Notes: generated by a model not told the origin, from the sequence alone. A DNA stretch of 64,000 bases from an uncultured Saprospiraceae bacterium (GCA_937921595.1 CAKZTD010000189.1:1-64000); one strand, 5' to 3'; counted from the stretch's first letter, positions 42,264 to 50,657 are shown. Numbers and translations are program-made.

Positions 42264-43563
42264 AATGCCCAGCCTAGGTGCTGATATGGAAGATGCTATT
42301 CTGATAGAATGGAAAGTCAAAGAAGGAGACTCGGTTCAAAATGGAGATATCATCGCTGAAATCGAAACTGTAAAAGGAGACATAGATGTGGAAGTTTTTG
42401 AAGATGGTGTCGTCGAAAAAATCATCGCCCAACCGGGGCAAAAACTCCCAGTAGGAACAGTATTAGCTTATATCAAAACAGATATCTCAAGCAGTCCGAA
42501 AGAAGCCCCCGATGAGCAGCCTCCAAAAGAAATTCCTCCGGTAGAAATTCCTCCGGTAAGCGATCCACCACCGACTATTCCTCCGGTTGAAATACCGTCG
42601 CCAGCTCCTGATCCGATACGCGAGCCAAGTCCACCAGAGATCACTCCAGTGAAAGATCCGATTCGAAAACCTACTCCTCCGGAAGTCGTCCTTCCTATGA
42701 CAAGTATCAATGAAAAAAACAGACCAAGAGCTTCCCCGCTTGCTAGAAAAATGGCTCAGAATCTCGGGATCGATTTACAGCAAATAAAAAGCAGTAATGA
42801 ATCTGGAGTTATTCATAAAGTGGATATCGAAAGCTTTATAAAAAACAAAAGTAAGAATCTCAAACCAGTCATTCAAGTTAAAGAACCGCAGGAGTCAAAG
42901 AAAAATAAAATGCGCTCTGCTATAGCAGCAGCTATGAGTAAATCAAATCGAGAAATTCCTCATTATTATTTGGAGACTTCTATTGATATGAAAATAGCAT
43001 TGGATTGGCTAAGGAAAGAAAATAGCAAACGCTCCATTAGTGACCGTGTCCTTCCTGCAGCGCTTTTAATCAAAGCGACAGCACTTGCACTTGCTGAAGT
43101 TCCAAACCTAAATGCCTATTGGACAAATGAAGGACTCCAACAAAAAGAAAATATTAATATCGGATTTACCATTTCGCTTAGACAAGGAGGACTGGTCATT
43201 CCTGCAATTCAGAAAGCGAACCAAAAAACACTGGATGTTTTAATGGAAGAATTATCAGATATTATCCAAAGGGCACGTACTGCAAAATTGCGAAGTTCTG
43301 AATTGACGACAGGTACGGTTACGATTACCAATGTCGGAGAAAGAGGGGCAGAAAAAGTATTCGGAATCATCTATCCTCCGCAAGTTGCATTGATTGGTTT
43401 TGGAAAGATTATTGAAAAGCCCTGGGCCATAAATGGTCTCTTAGGTATTCGTCCTGTTTTGAGTGTTACGCTAGCTGCTGATCATCGAGCTACAGATGGA
43501 ATAATCGGCTCTCGTTTTTTAGAAAAATTAAATCAATTATTACAAAATCCTCATCAATTATGA
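42250..43563 (+). CDS. pdhC: Dihydrolipoamide acyltransferase, E2 subunit (437 aa)
   Basis: The start is ATG 42250 ([27 protein letters not shown]), inside the end of pdhB; an upstream TTG frame is not needed. One lipoyl domain at residues 1-77, with the lipoylated Lys at K42 in IETVKGDI. A Pro-rich linker (about 85-160) contains repeated IPPVE and PxPxE units. The peripheral-subunit-binding domain ([37 protein letters not shown]) is at about 165-205, and the catalytic acetyltransferase domain at 225-437 ends with DHRATDG, the catalytic HRxxxDG. It forms the core that binds E1 and E3. No E3 (dihydrolipoamide dehydrogenase) gene is in the window. The stop overlaps the acyl carrier protein start. 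Confidence 0.92.
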   Translation: MSEYKMPSLGADMEDAILIEWKVKEGDSVQNGDIIAEIETVKGDIDVEVFEDGVVEKIIAQPGQKLPVGTVLAYIKTDISSSPKEAPDEQPPKEIPPVEIPPVSDPPPTIPPVEIPSPAPDPIREPSPPEITPVKDPIRKPTPPEVVLPMTSINEKNRPRASPLARKMAQNLGIDLQQIKSSNESGVIHKVDIESFIKNKSKNLKPVIQVKEPQESKKNKMRSAIAAAMSKSNREIPHYYLETSIDMKIALDWLRKENSKRSISDRVLPAALLIKATALALAEVPNLNAYWTNEGLQQKENINIGFTISLRQGGLVIPAIQKANQKTLDVLMEELSDIIQRARTAKLRSSELTTGTVTITNVGERGAEKVFGIIYPPQVALIGFGKIIEKPWAINGLLGIRPVLSVTLAADHRATDGIIGSRFLEKLNQLLQNPHQL

Positions 43564-43811
43564 ATACGTCTGACCCTGAATTTATAAAAACGGAGATTCT
43601 GAAAATCCTGAATAAAATTGCTCCTGAAATTGATCCGGATACCGTCGATCCTCAAAATGAAATTACCTACGAATTCGAAATAGATTCCATGGATTTCTTA
43701 AGGATGGTGGTCAAGATCGACGAGGTATTTGGTATCGAAATACCGGAAGCGGAATATGGCGAAATTACGACACTGGAAAAACTATTAACTTATCTTGCAA
43801 AAAGCAATTAG
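43560..43811 (+). CDS. Acyl carrier protein (83 aa)
   Basis: Four-helix ACP with the phosphopantetheine attachment serine S43 in FEIDSMDFLRM, flanked by acidic residues (PEIDPDTVDPQNEITYEFEIDSMDF; EVFGIEIPEAEYGEITTLEKL). It differs from the housekeeping ACP (DSLD) and starts at ATG 43560, overlapping the E2 stop as ATGA, so it is made with the PDH complex. Its carrier role with PDH is unknown: it could receive acetyl groups from this acetyl-CoA source or belong to an unseen acyl pathway. Confidence 0.88.
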   Translation: MNTSDPEFIKTEILKILNKIAPEIDPDTVDPQNEITYEFEIDSMDFLRMVVKIDEVFGIEIPEAEYGEITTLEKLLTYLAKSN

Positions 43812-43813
43812 GT

Positions 43814-44350
43814 TTAAGCTTCGTAATTAGTGCTTTGAATAAAAGCACTTTCTAAAACATAGTCATTTTTACGATAAGAAAGATCATCCAATTCTTCTTC
43901 CATCACTAAATCGCCATCACCATCAACACTAAATCGCTCTTCCATTTCGTCTCGTTCTACTTTTGTATAATTGTCAATATTTTTAAAAAAGGTATTATCA
44001 AAATCAACTTCTATGATGGTATCTTCAATCAATTCTTTCGCCTTAGCAAAAAGCCAGTTAAAAAGATGTACATCTCCTTTTACTTTTTGATTGTGATCAT
44101 AAGCCATAATGTACAAATCATCGACTAAGTCTTCTGCTTTATATTTCCCTCCAGGAATAATATTATTTTTCTCCAACTTCGATAATTGCCAACTAAAAAA
44201 TTCTTTAATCCTTGGTAAGAAACCGACCATTCTTTGATTAAAAACTACTAACTCATTCTGAGAAATTACCCGTTCTCCAGAGGCAGGAATAGTTGCCGTA
44301 AATGTTTGAATCACTCGTTGCCAAATTTGTTCTTTAATTATATTTTTCAT
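43814..44350 (-). CDS. Sigma-70-region-2-like protein of unknown function (178 aa)
   Basis: Cytoplasmic, acidic. Residues 20-115 resemble the region 2 helices of sigma-70 factors: FNQRMVGFLPRIKEFFSWQLSK, then KYKAEDLVDDLYIMAYDHNQKVKGDVHLFNWLFAKAKELIEDT, where AEDLVDDLYIMAY has the pattern of the sigma core-binding helix (AEDLVQETFLRAW). No region 4 follows; the rest is acidic (ERDEMEERFSVDGDGDLVMEEELDDL). It could be a partial sigma-like or anti-sigma-mimic protein. Convergent with the ACP gene (2-bp gap). A box TTGAT-AAAA-CTCAA lies 70 bp upstream. The sigma relationship is tentative. Confidence 0.6.
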   Translation of the reverse strand: MKNIIKEQIWQRVIQTFTATIPASGERVISQNELVVFNQRMVGFLPRIKEFFSWQLSKLEKNNIIPGGKYKAEDLVDDLYIMAYDHNQKVKGDVHLFNWLFAKAKELIEDTIIEVDFDNTFFKNIDNYTKVERDEMEERFSVDGDGDLVMEEELDDLSYRKNDYVLESAFIQSTNYEA

Positions 44351-44419
44351 CGTATTATTATTTTACTTAAAGTTTTAAAAAATTACCAATTCAGACTATG
44401 AAGTAAATCAATCGAGGCT

Positions 44420-44433
44420 TTGAGTTTTATCAA
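44420..44433 (-). promoter_or_regulatory. FNR-type operator between divergent genes 44350 and 44520
   Basis: On the minus strand TTGAT-AAAA-CTCAA, one mismatch from the palindrome, with a further TTGAT 22 bp from the first, the same layout as the boxes at 31706 and 37328. It may control the sigma-like gene, and possibly the DUF4386 gene on the other side. Confidence 0.55.
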
Positions 44434-44519
44434 TTCAACTCCAATTCCTTTCCCATAACTTAATAATCTTATCTCCAAAACAGAGCTTCTCAAAAATATA
44501 GTTCATCACATCCATAAAA

Positions 44520-45236
44520 ATGAATTCAATTAAAAACACAGGAAAGATTATCGGCGCCTTTTTTCTAATTGTAATGCTATTGTGGTACATAGGGTTTGCC
44601 TTGATAGACCCCATTCTAGATTCTCCAGATTATCTGATTCTAATTCCTCAAAACCAAACTAAAATAACCATTGGAGTACTCTCCGAATTAATCGAAATAG
44701 CTGGAGTAATGGGTATTACTTTTTTGATTTTTCCAATCTTAAAAAAGTATGAAGAAAACATGGCCATTGCCTATGTTGGATTCAGGGTTTTTGAATGCAT
44801 CATGCTTCTTGTTGCGCTAATTTGTCCACTAATCCTAATCACATTGAGCCAACAATATACCGAAGGAGGGGTTCCGGATAATTCCTATTTTCAGATCTTT
44901 GGTATTCTACTAATCGAAATCCGACAATACTGGAGTCTTTTCATACTTTCGTTTTTTCATCCTCTTGCTGCTTTGATTTTCTATTACTATTTGTATCAGA
45001 CAAAACTAGTTCCCAAATTCCTTTCCGTCTGGGGATTTTTAGCTGCTTCATTTCTTTTAATCGATCAAGTTGTGTTAGAATCTTTCGGCCTTGGACTTGG
45101 AAGAGAATTAGGAAATATTATAACCGGTAGCCTTATGGGTTTAAATGAAATAGCGCTAGGCATCTGGTTGCTTATCAAGGGATTCAATCCATCCGTGATC
45201 ATTGATAAATCTGTTAAAAAAGGTCTTGTTATGTAA
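44520..45236 (+). CDS. DUF4386-family membrane protein (238 aa)
   Basis: Six or seven hydrophobic segments and the DUF4386 pattern: an N-terminal helix (GKIIGAFFLIVMLLWYIGFALIDPIL), ITIGVLSELIEIAGVMGITFLIFPILKKYEENMAIAYVGFRVFECIMLL, and SLMGLNEIALGIWLLIKGFNP at the end. The helix IAYVGFRVFECI is the family signature. Integral to the inner membrane; function unknown. A decayed second copy follows. Confidence 0.82.
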   Translation: MNSIKNTGKIIGAFFLIVMLLWYIGFALIDPILDSPDYLILIPQNQTKITIGVLSELIEIAGVMGITFLIFPILKKYEENMAIAYVGFRVFECIMLLVALICPLILITLSQQYTEGGVPDNSYFQIFGILLIEIRQYWSLFILSFFHPLAALIFYYYLYQTKLVPKFLSVWGFLAASFLLIDQVVLESFGLGLGRELGNIITGSLMGLNEIALGIWLLIKGFNPSVIIDKSVKKGLVM

Positions 45237-45266
45237 ACTGAAATCAGGTTTTATAAATTCAACTAT

Positions 45267-45941
45267 ATGAAAAAACCTAGTCCCAAATCTATCACAATAT
45301 AAAGCAGCAAGGTTCGCCGGTTTCCTATTCCTTTTTATTTTAACCGCTATTGTGCTTAATCCCCTTGCATTCTCCAATATTATTGACACCGAAAATGCCC
45401 CTTAAATACGGTTAAGAATATCATTACTAAAACCTGGTTACTTCGAATAGGTATCATCAATGAGTTGATTCTATCTGTTGCTACAATATTTTTAGCTTTA
45501 GCGCTTTTCAAAACACTCCAACCGATAAACAAATATCTCGCGCTACTTGGGTTTTCTTTGAAACTCGCTGAAGCGGCCCTTTCGGCCACTATCGCATTGC
45601 TCAGTTTTATTGCTTTGCAATTTTTAGATCAAGCAAGCGATTTGACAATAAATTCTTCAAAAGAACTACATATTTTTTTCAACAAGCATGATACCCTCTA
45701 TACTATACCAATGGTATTTCTTGGATTGAACTTAGTCGTGTTATCTTATTTATTTTTCAAGTCCGGATATATTCCAAAGCTTTTAGCAGGCTTAGGAATC
45801 ATTTCCTATGCCCTTGTTTTCATTTTTGCAATCACAAGTATTTTGCTTCCAACATACAATATGTTAATCCTGACTATACCAAGTATATTTTTCGAATTGA
45901 TCATTGGTATTTGGCTTTTAATTAAAGGGAATGGAAGCTAA
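45267..45941 (+). pseudogene. Second DUF4386 copy, broken by at least two frameshifts
   Basis: From ATG 45267 the reading frame shifts at about 45298 (after MKKPSPKSITI), resumes as QYKAARFAGFLFLFILTAIV and ends at a stop near 45404, then resumes again as NTVKNIITKTWLLRIGIINELILSV and runs to the true family end GIWLLIKGNGS at 45941. The last 158 codons have no ATG at their beginning. Together the pieces reproduce the DUF4386 order seen in the upstream gene, so this is a degenerating tandem duplicate, unless sequencing errors caused the shifts. Confidence 0.75.
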
Positions 45942-45978
45942 AAAAATCTTATTTAAATAAAAAAAAGCCTCTCCTTCA

Positions 45979-45992
45979 TTGATTGCAATCAA
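45979..45992 (+). promoter_or_regulatory. Perfect FNR-type operator upstream of the CCPxF/CPKC gene
   Basis: TTGAT-TGCA-ATCAA, an exact palindrome, 92 bp before the ATG at 46085. The following TCAATAATCAGCAT resembles TCAATAATAGCAT after the box at 31706. Confidence 0.65.
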
Positions 45993-46084
45993 TAATCAGC
46001 ATATCAAAAATCAATTTAACTAAGCCTCAAATAGATTACTTTTAAAAATAGACTTCCAATAATTCAGTTCCAATAAAAAAAATC

Positions 46085-46624
46085 ATGAATACTACAAGCA
46101 CCAAAACCACCTCAGAATGTTGTCCAGTATTTCATTCTGAAAAATGGGATAATAAAACATTCAATTGGAATAAAAAGAAATTTTTAATCGCCTCCATCCC
46201 TACTCTTTTTCATATTCCTTTTCCTCCAATGATTGCAAAAAAGGTAACGAAGATGATGAAAATGGCAGAAGATGCTCATCAAACGATGAATGACAAAGAA
46301 AATATTCTATTGCTTTTCACAGACCCTCATCCATTTAAAACAGAAATGTATTTATCCGTAAAAGGTCTAGTACCTGAAGCAAAGAACACTACTCTTTCGG
46401 GAGCATTTATAAGCAAAACTTTTAAAGGTGATCATAGAGATATTCCAAATTTCATAAAACAAATGGACACCTATTTAAAGGAGCAGAATAAACAGGCTGA
46501 AGAATTCTATGTGCATTATGCTTATTGCCCAAAATGTGCTAAAGAAGCTGGACATAATTATATGGTATTTTTCGCCAAGGTTGGTGAATCTGAAGCAATA
46601 TTAAAAAATCTTAAAATCAAATAA
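46085..46624 (+). CDS. CCPxF/CPKC cysteine-motif protein, 'hydrolase'-labelled family (179 aa)
   Basis: No export signal. The N-terminus carries TSECCPVFHSEKWDNKTFNWNKKKFL (C13, C14) and the C-terminus HYAYCPKCAKEAGHNYMVFFAKV (C154, C157). Between them lies a domain with IPFPPMIAKKVTKMMKMAEDA and LSGAFISKTFKGDHRDIPNFIKQMDTYL. This double-cysteine arrangement (CCPxF ... CPKCAKxxGxNY) marks a small family often annotated only as hydrolase; no catalytic triad supports that name. Redox or metal binding through the cysteines is possible. The stop overlaps the next start as TAATG. Confidence 0.72.
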   Translation: MNTTSTKTTSECCPVFHSEKWDNKTFNWNKKKFLIASIPTLFHIPFPPMIAKKVTKMMKMAEDAHQTMNDKENILLLFTDPHPFKTEMYLSVKGLVPEAKNTTLSGAFISKTFKGDHRDIPNFIKQMDTYLKEQNKQAEEFYVHYAYCPKCAKEAGHNYMVFFAKVGESEAILKNLKIK

Positions 46625-47541
46625 TGAAAAATAAGCAGACTATCATCATTGCTGGAGCAACCGGAAATATCGGAAAAGCTGCTGCGATTGCTTTAGCAAA
46701 ACGAGGTACTAGAATTGTATTACTTGGACGTAATCCGGGGAAATTAAAAATGACAGCTGGATCTATCTTTAATATTTTAAAAGAAACAGGAATTGATTAT
46801 AAAGACAGGGACATCGCCACCTTAGCAATCGACTTCTCGGATATGGAATCAGTGAAACTCGCAGCGAAAGAAGCTTTAAATCGATTCCCAACCATCAATG
46901 GCCTTGTATTATCTGTAGGTGCCTTTATTCAAAATGGTCCAAATATTTTGCCGAGTGGTCATGAGCGGATGTTTGCTACGAATGTAATGGGACCATTTCT
47001 GTTCACCCAATTGTTAATCAATAGACTAGAACAATCAGAAGGAATTATTCTGCATGTCATCGCACGATTTAAAAAAGAAATAGACTGGGACAATCTTGAA
47101 AGTATCAACAACCATAAAGCAATGACTGCATTCAATCGGACTAAGGTGTTTAACCGAATAATTGCTGGAGAGTTGGCTCGACGATATGCAGGAAAAATAT
47201 CCTCTGTAGCTTTTGACCCTACATACGTCATAGATAAAACAGACCCAAGTTTAAAAGATAGATGGCCATCTGGATTAAGGGGATTCTTCTGGAGGATCAT
47301 GACACTATTGTTTGCAAAACATCCAGCGTTCGCAGGTGAACCTATTGCAAATCACATGCTTTCTCATGAAAATCGTCATGCAATCAATGGGGCTTTATTT
47401 AAGTTAGATAAGCTTGTCAAAAAACCTGAACAAGCAATGAATGATGAGATAGCAGGAAAGCGATTATGGGATCAGTTAGTTAAAAAAACAGGTTTAATAT
47501 CTGAGGAGTCAGCCAATAATAAGATGTTAACTTCTAGCTAG
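46624..47541 (+). CDS. Atypical short-chain dehydrogenase/reductase (305 aa)
   Basis: Rossmann-fold SDR with IIIAGATGNIGKAAAIALAKRGTRIVLLGRN as dinucleotide-binding segment (GxxGxxG, extended-like) and LAIDFSDMESVKLA for the second strand. The catalytic region departs from classical SDRs: the YxxxK tetrad appears as FNRTK with F170 in place of Tyr and K174 kept, and the Ser strand reads HVIARFK without a Ser. The retinol-dehydrogenase-like later part (FDPTYVID, HPAFAGEPIANHMLS) is present. It may bind nucleotide without classical oxidoreductase chemistry. Coupled to the preceding gene. Confidence 0.8.
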   Translation: MKNKQTIIIAGATGNIGKAAAIALAKRGTRIVLLGRNPGKLKMTAGSIFNILKETGIDYKDRDIATLAIDFSDMESVKLAAKEALNRFPTINGLVLSVGAFIQNGPNILPSGHERMFATNVMGPFLFTQLLINRLEQSEGIILHVIARFKKEIDWDNLESINNHKAMTAFNRTKVFNRIIAGELARRYAGKISSVAFDPTYVIDKTDPSLKDRWPSGLRGFFWRIMTLLFAKHPAFAGEPIANHMLSHENRHAINGALFKLDKLVKKPEQAMNDEIAGKRLWDQLVKKTGLISEESANNKMLTSS

Positions 47542-47586
47542 GATTTTTGGACTTCTTACTTAAGCCATAGAAAAGTGACATTAAAT

Positions 47587-48045
47587 ATGAATACAAAAAG
47601 TTATATCGGATTTAGAATACTCATAATCTTTAGTATAATATTATTGATCTTTTTATTGGTCGGTCAGAGTTTTGCACTAATCAATTACGATTTTTTGGTA
47701 TCCATAGGATTGCAAGAATCTGTTGAAGAAATTACACTTGTTGGAATTGCTTTTGCTAAAGGTTTTGCTTTTGGAGATACGGTGATTTACATCCCTTTAA
47801 TTATCGCCGGAGTAGTTGGATTATTAAAAAGAAAACGCTGGGGGTTTCATGCATTTTTTGGCAGTTTAGCCATCTCTGTTTACTGGCCATTGGTTCATCT
47901 TTTTGCTATTATTATAGAACAAGAAGCCATTACCTTACCCCCTGGCAAATATCTTTCGTTCTATATTATCTTACCCTTGATTGCCAGCTATGGTTTATGG
48001 GGAATGTGGTACCTGTACAAGCATCAAAACATATTGATGAAATAA
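47587..48045 (+). CDS. Small four-helix membrane protein (152 aa)
   Basis: The start is placed at ATG 47587 (MNTKSYIGFRILIIFSIILLIFLLVGQ); the GTG four codons earlier is less likely. Four hydrophobic segments at about residues 8-28, 55-78, 85-108 and 123-145, with basic short loops (LLKRKRWGFHAFF). Inner membrane. No family recognised. A hairpin ATTGTTTG-AAA-CAAACAAT follows at 48071-48089, possibly its terminator. Confidence 0.68.
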   Translation: MNTKSYIGFRILIIFSIILLIFLLVGQSFALINYDFLVSIGLQESVEEITLVGIAFAKGFAFGDTVIYIPLIIAGVVGLLKRKRWGFHAFFGSLAISVYWPLVHLFAIIIEQEAITLPPGKYLSFYIILPLIASYGLWGMWYLYKHQNILMK

Positions 48046-48827
48046 AACTTAAACCCCATTCAACAAATTGATTGTTTGAAACAAACAATAGATTAAGCCT
48101 TTAGCATTTTTACTATGGCAACTACTTTTGCCTCTAAACAAATTGTGATTCCTGAGCATTTTGAATTTAGCAATTCTTATTTTCTATCTTCTACATACAT
48201 ATAAAATAAATCAATTGATCAATAACAATTCACCAATTGACGAGCATCATTTGACAAAGCTGAAACTCGACGTATATTTGAATTATCAAGTGAGAGATAA
48301 AAGACAGGTCGGAATGACGACCAGAATAAATTGACAATAACCCGGAAATTTTTTCTTCCTCGGAAGCGAAATCGGGAAGGTGCAATTGTTACTTTAATCA
48401 GATTCCAGGCTAATATTTTCTTCGAAATTATTATGAATGGATGAAGTCTCAATAACTGTAACTTGGCATGTTTTAGTGTTTTTAAATGCTATAAACTGGA
48501 ACGGGAATTCTTTTTATTAAGGATTCCCGTTTGTGTGTTTAGTAGACTAAAAACAACATCATTAGCTCCTCTTCATTTTCACCCCAAAGCTTTTTATAAA
48601 ACAGAGCAAGCCTTTACCTTCATCCGCATCCATTTTATTTTAGATGGTCGTCCCATATTTTTATAGTCTCGATGATGGTTATCCTTTAATTTTAAGCACA
48701 ACAGGAACAAGAACAGATATGGCAATAAACTTTTGCCTTGATATAGATCAAAAAACAATTGTTAGTCCGAAAGAAAACCTCCCTTCATATCTTATGCACA
48801 TTACCTGACTTTGCCAAGTAGAACAGA
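48046..48827. other. 782-bp gene-poor region with hairpins and possible gene relics
   Basis: No intact gene is supported. Contents: a hairpin at 48071-48089 (8-bp arms); a stretch near 48240-48440 with scattered short frames (for example EGAIVTLIRFQANIFFEIIMNG on the plus strand) that look like relics without recognisable parents; a strong hairpin AACGGGAAT (48500-48508) / ATTCCCGTT (48523-48531); and an FNR-type palindrome at 48738. The strand of any relic is uncertain. Confidence 0.45.
48738..48751. promoter_or_regulatory. Perfect FNR-type palindrome without an obvious target gene
   Basis: TTGAT-ATAG-ATCAA. The nearest gene on either side is oriented toward it (gene ending at 48828 on the minus strand) or absent for over 2 kb (plus strand). 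It may mark the promoter of a decayed gene or of a small RNA. Confidence 0.45.
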
Positions 48828-49094
48828 TCAGTTATCCTTCTTCAACTCTTTATCAATCATTCGGTCAAGGAGCTTAGGTTTTCCAGTAAACAGGAATACA
48901 GTCAAAGCATGAAACAACAAACCAATCCCCCAACCCATAAATGGATATTTGACCCAAAAAAATTCCGGATTACTATTTAAGTTGACCATCAAGAGTAAAA
49001 TATTCACAGCTATAAAAACGGAAAGGTGAATATAAAAACCCATTTTGGCTTTTGCTCTTTTTTTAGCTTTTTGATACATTTCTTGATTTTCCAT
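48828..49094 (-). CDS. 2TM-domain protein (88 aa)
   Basis: Matches the 2TM domain pattern: a charged start (MENQEMYQKAKKRAKAKMGFYIHLSVFIAVNILLLMVNL), an aromatic loop (NSNPEFFWVKYPFMGWGIGLLFHALTVFLF) and a basic tail (KPKLLDRMIDKELKKDN). Two transmembrane helices in hairpin form, cytosolic ends. Such domains occur alone or fused to LytTR regulators and histidine kinases in Bacteroidota. Downstream of the barrel protein gene by 49 bp on the same strand. Role unknown. Confidence 0.85.
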   Translation of the reverse strand: MENQEMYQKAKKRAKAKMGFYIHLSVFIAVNILLLMVNLNSNPEFFWVKYPFMGWGIGLLFHALTVFLFTGKPKLLDRMIDKELKKDN

Positions 49095-49143
49095 AATTCT
49101 TTATTTTGGTTATTAAACCTTATTTATACAAGATTTTTTTCAT

Positions 49144-49764
49144 TTAAAAACAGTACCCTATTGTCATCAACCACCTACTTGGGCTCTGAGAAAAATCAAT
49201 TTGCTTTTCTCCAACATTCATATGCTCCCCAAAATCATTGAAATTGCCTTCGTATCGAACATCTACTAAAAGATTAAAAATATCCAAACCAATTCCAGCT
49301 TGATAACCTAGAGTAAAATCTTTAAAGTTTTGCGAATACTCTTTTATAGCAAACAACTCTGACTTATTCTTTAAATAAGCATGACCAACCGGGCCAACTT
49401 CTAAGCGTAAGGCTCCTATTTTATAACCTGCCATCAGCGGAATATCAAGGTATTGATATTTTTCATTTAACACTTTGTTGACCAAACCATTTCCTGAGTC
49501 ATCTATATCAAAATCAACTCTGTTAGAATTAAATAATACCTCTGGCTGTAAATAAACTTTTTCAGAAAAAGTTACTCTACTAAAAAAGCCAAAATGAAAA
49601 CCATACTTCGCTTCTTTTATGGCTATTTTCAAACTGCTCTCTTCTATGGTTTCTTTTTGCAAATTAGAAGTAGAAAGACCCGCTCTTATTCCGACTTTAA
49701 ATTGAGTGTGTCCAGTAAACGGAAAGAGCAAAGATACTATGACGAAAAACATTACATTTTTCAT
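49144..49764 (-). CDS. PorT-family outer-membrane beta-barrel protein (206 aa)
   Basis: The ATG at 49764 gives a signal peptide MKNVMFFVIVSLLFPFTGHTQ; a longer frame to 49812 is less likely. Opening VGIRAGLSTSNL, YGFHFGFFSRVTFSEKVYLQPEVLFNSNRV, YLDIPLMAGYKIGALRLEVGPVG and the last strand ...RWLMTIGYCF are typical of the outer-membrane beta-barrel (PorT/OMP_b-brl) family, 8-stranded. Terminal Phe supports Bam-dependent insertion. Upstream, at 49864-49936, is a large inverted repeat. Confidence 0.82.
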   Translation of the reverse strand: MKNVMFFVIVSLLFPFTGHTQFKVGIRAGLSTSNLQKETIEESSLKIAIKEAKYGFHFGFFSRVTFSEKVYLQPEVLFNSNRVDFDIDDSGNGLVNKVLNEKYQYLDIPLMAGYKIGALRLEVGPVGHAYLKNKSELFAIKEYSQNFKDFTLGYQAGIGLDIFNLLVDVRYEGNFNDFGEHMNVGEKQIDFSQSPSRWLMTIGYCF

Positions 49765-49863
49765 GGTTATATTATTTTGATTTTCAGATCTTTTTTTAAC
49801 TTTCTTTAACAAAACTGTAGAAAATTCGGAAGTGCTAATTCAATGTATTGATAAGATGGATAG

Positions 49864-49936
49864 AACCTCCGGGGTTTAAAAACAAGCCATTTATTGAATT
49901 TTAGTTTCGGAATTACTTTGAGCAACCCCCGAGGTT
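49864..49936. repeat. Inverted repeat AACCTCCGGGGTT ... AACCCCCGAGGTT
   Basis: Thirteen-bp arms at 49864-49876 and 49924-49936 with one mismatch, separated by 47 bp. It sits between the PRTase stop and the outer-membrane barrel start. Likely a dispersed intergenic element; a boundary or terminator role is possible. Confidence 0.5.
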
Positions 49937-49975
49937 TTTCAGAGCATCAACATTTGAAGAGACACTACCAAAAAT

Positions 49976-50611
49976 TCAATCCATACTTAAGGATGAAGCT
50001 TGAGTGAGCAATCTCTTGACTTCTTCATCCGTGACCTGTTGAAAATTTTCGTAATAACGTCCAACCGAACGAAAGTCTCTTGGTATCCGAAGGCTAATTA
50101 TTTCGTCAGGTATTGAAGACGCCCTCAACATTTCGACAGAACTTCGAGAACAAACAGGAGTGGCAATCACAATCTTCTTTGGTTGCTGCTCTTGGATCAA
50201 TTCTAATGTCGAAAGCATCGTATAACCCGTTGCTATTCCATCATCTACAATGATCACATTTTTATCCGTCAGAGGAATATGAGCTTTGTCTTCATAATAC
50301 CAATGAAATCGCTCTCGGAGTAATTCACGTAGACGTTTCGTTTCGTTTTCGATATAAAAATCAGGAACATCAATAGAACCATCCAATACTCGACTTTCCA
50401 AACTTACTGCACCAATAGCATACTCTTTTTGAAGTGGATGACTGATTTTTTTAGATAAAACAATCTCTAAAGGGAAACCTAAATAATCTGCAACTATTTT
50501 CCCTATGGGCACCCCTCCTCGTGGAATAGCGATGACCACACCTTCAGTATTTTTATAGGATTCTAATTTTTTAGCAAGCTGTTTTCCAGCATCAATTCGG
50601 TTTTCAAACAT
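49976..50611 (-). CDS. Phosphoribosyltransferase-family protein (211 aa)
   Basis: The start is ATG 50611 (MFENRIDAGKQLAKKLESYKNTEGVVIAIPRGGVPIG). Type I PRTase fold: VVIAIPRGGVPIGKIVADYLGFPLEIV, KISHPLQKEYAIGAVS (flexible loop) and the PRPP-binding signature KNVIIVDDGIATGYTM. The 'FxxRxxAGxxLA ... RGGVPxA' beginning belongs to the stand-alone predicted PRTase group often encoded near universal-stress genes and dienelactone hydrolase-like fusions; nucleotide salvage is not shown. A one-mismatch FNR-type box lies 47 bp upstream. Confidence 0.85.
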   Translation of the reverse strand: MFENRIDAGKQLAKKLESYKNTEGVVIAIPRGGVPIGKIVADYLGFPLEIVLSKKISHPLQKEYAIGAVSLESRVLDGSIDVPDFYIENETKRLRELLRERFHWYYEDKAHIPLTDKNVIIVDDGIATGYTMLSTLELIQEQQPKKIVIATPVCSRSSVEMLRASSIPDEIISLRIPRDFRSVGRYYENFQQVTDEEVKRLLTQASSLSMD

Positions 50612-50657
50612 AATGTTATTTTGCAATACAAAATAAGCTCTTCTCTTTTTACTTCCT

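Noticed and set aside
48219-48666. Open frames of 60-80 codons on both strands around 48.2-48.7 kb
   Set aside because: No family, poor composition, and no consistent start or ribosome site; treated as noncoding with possible relics.
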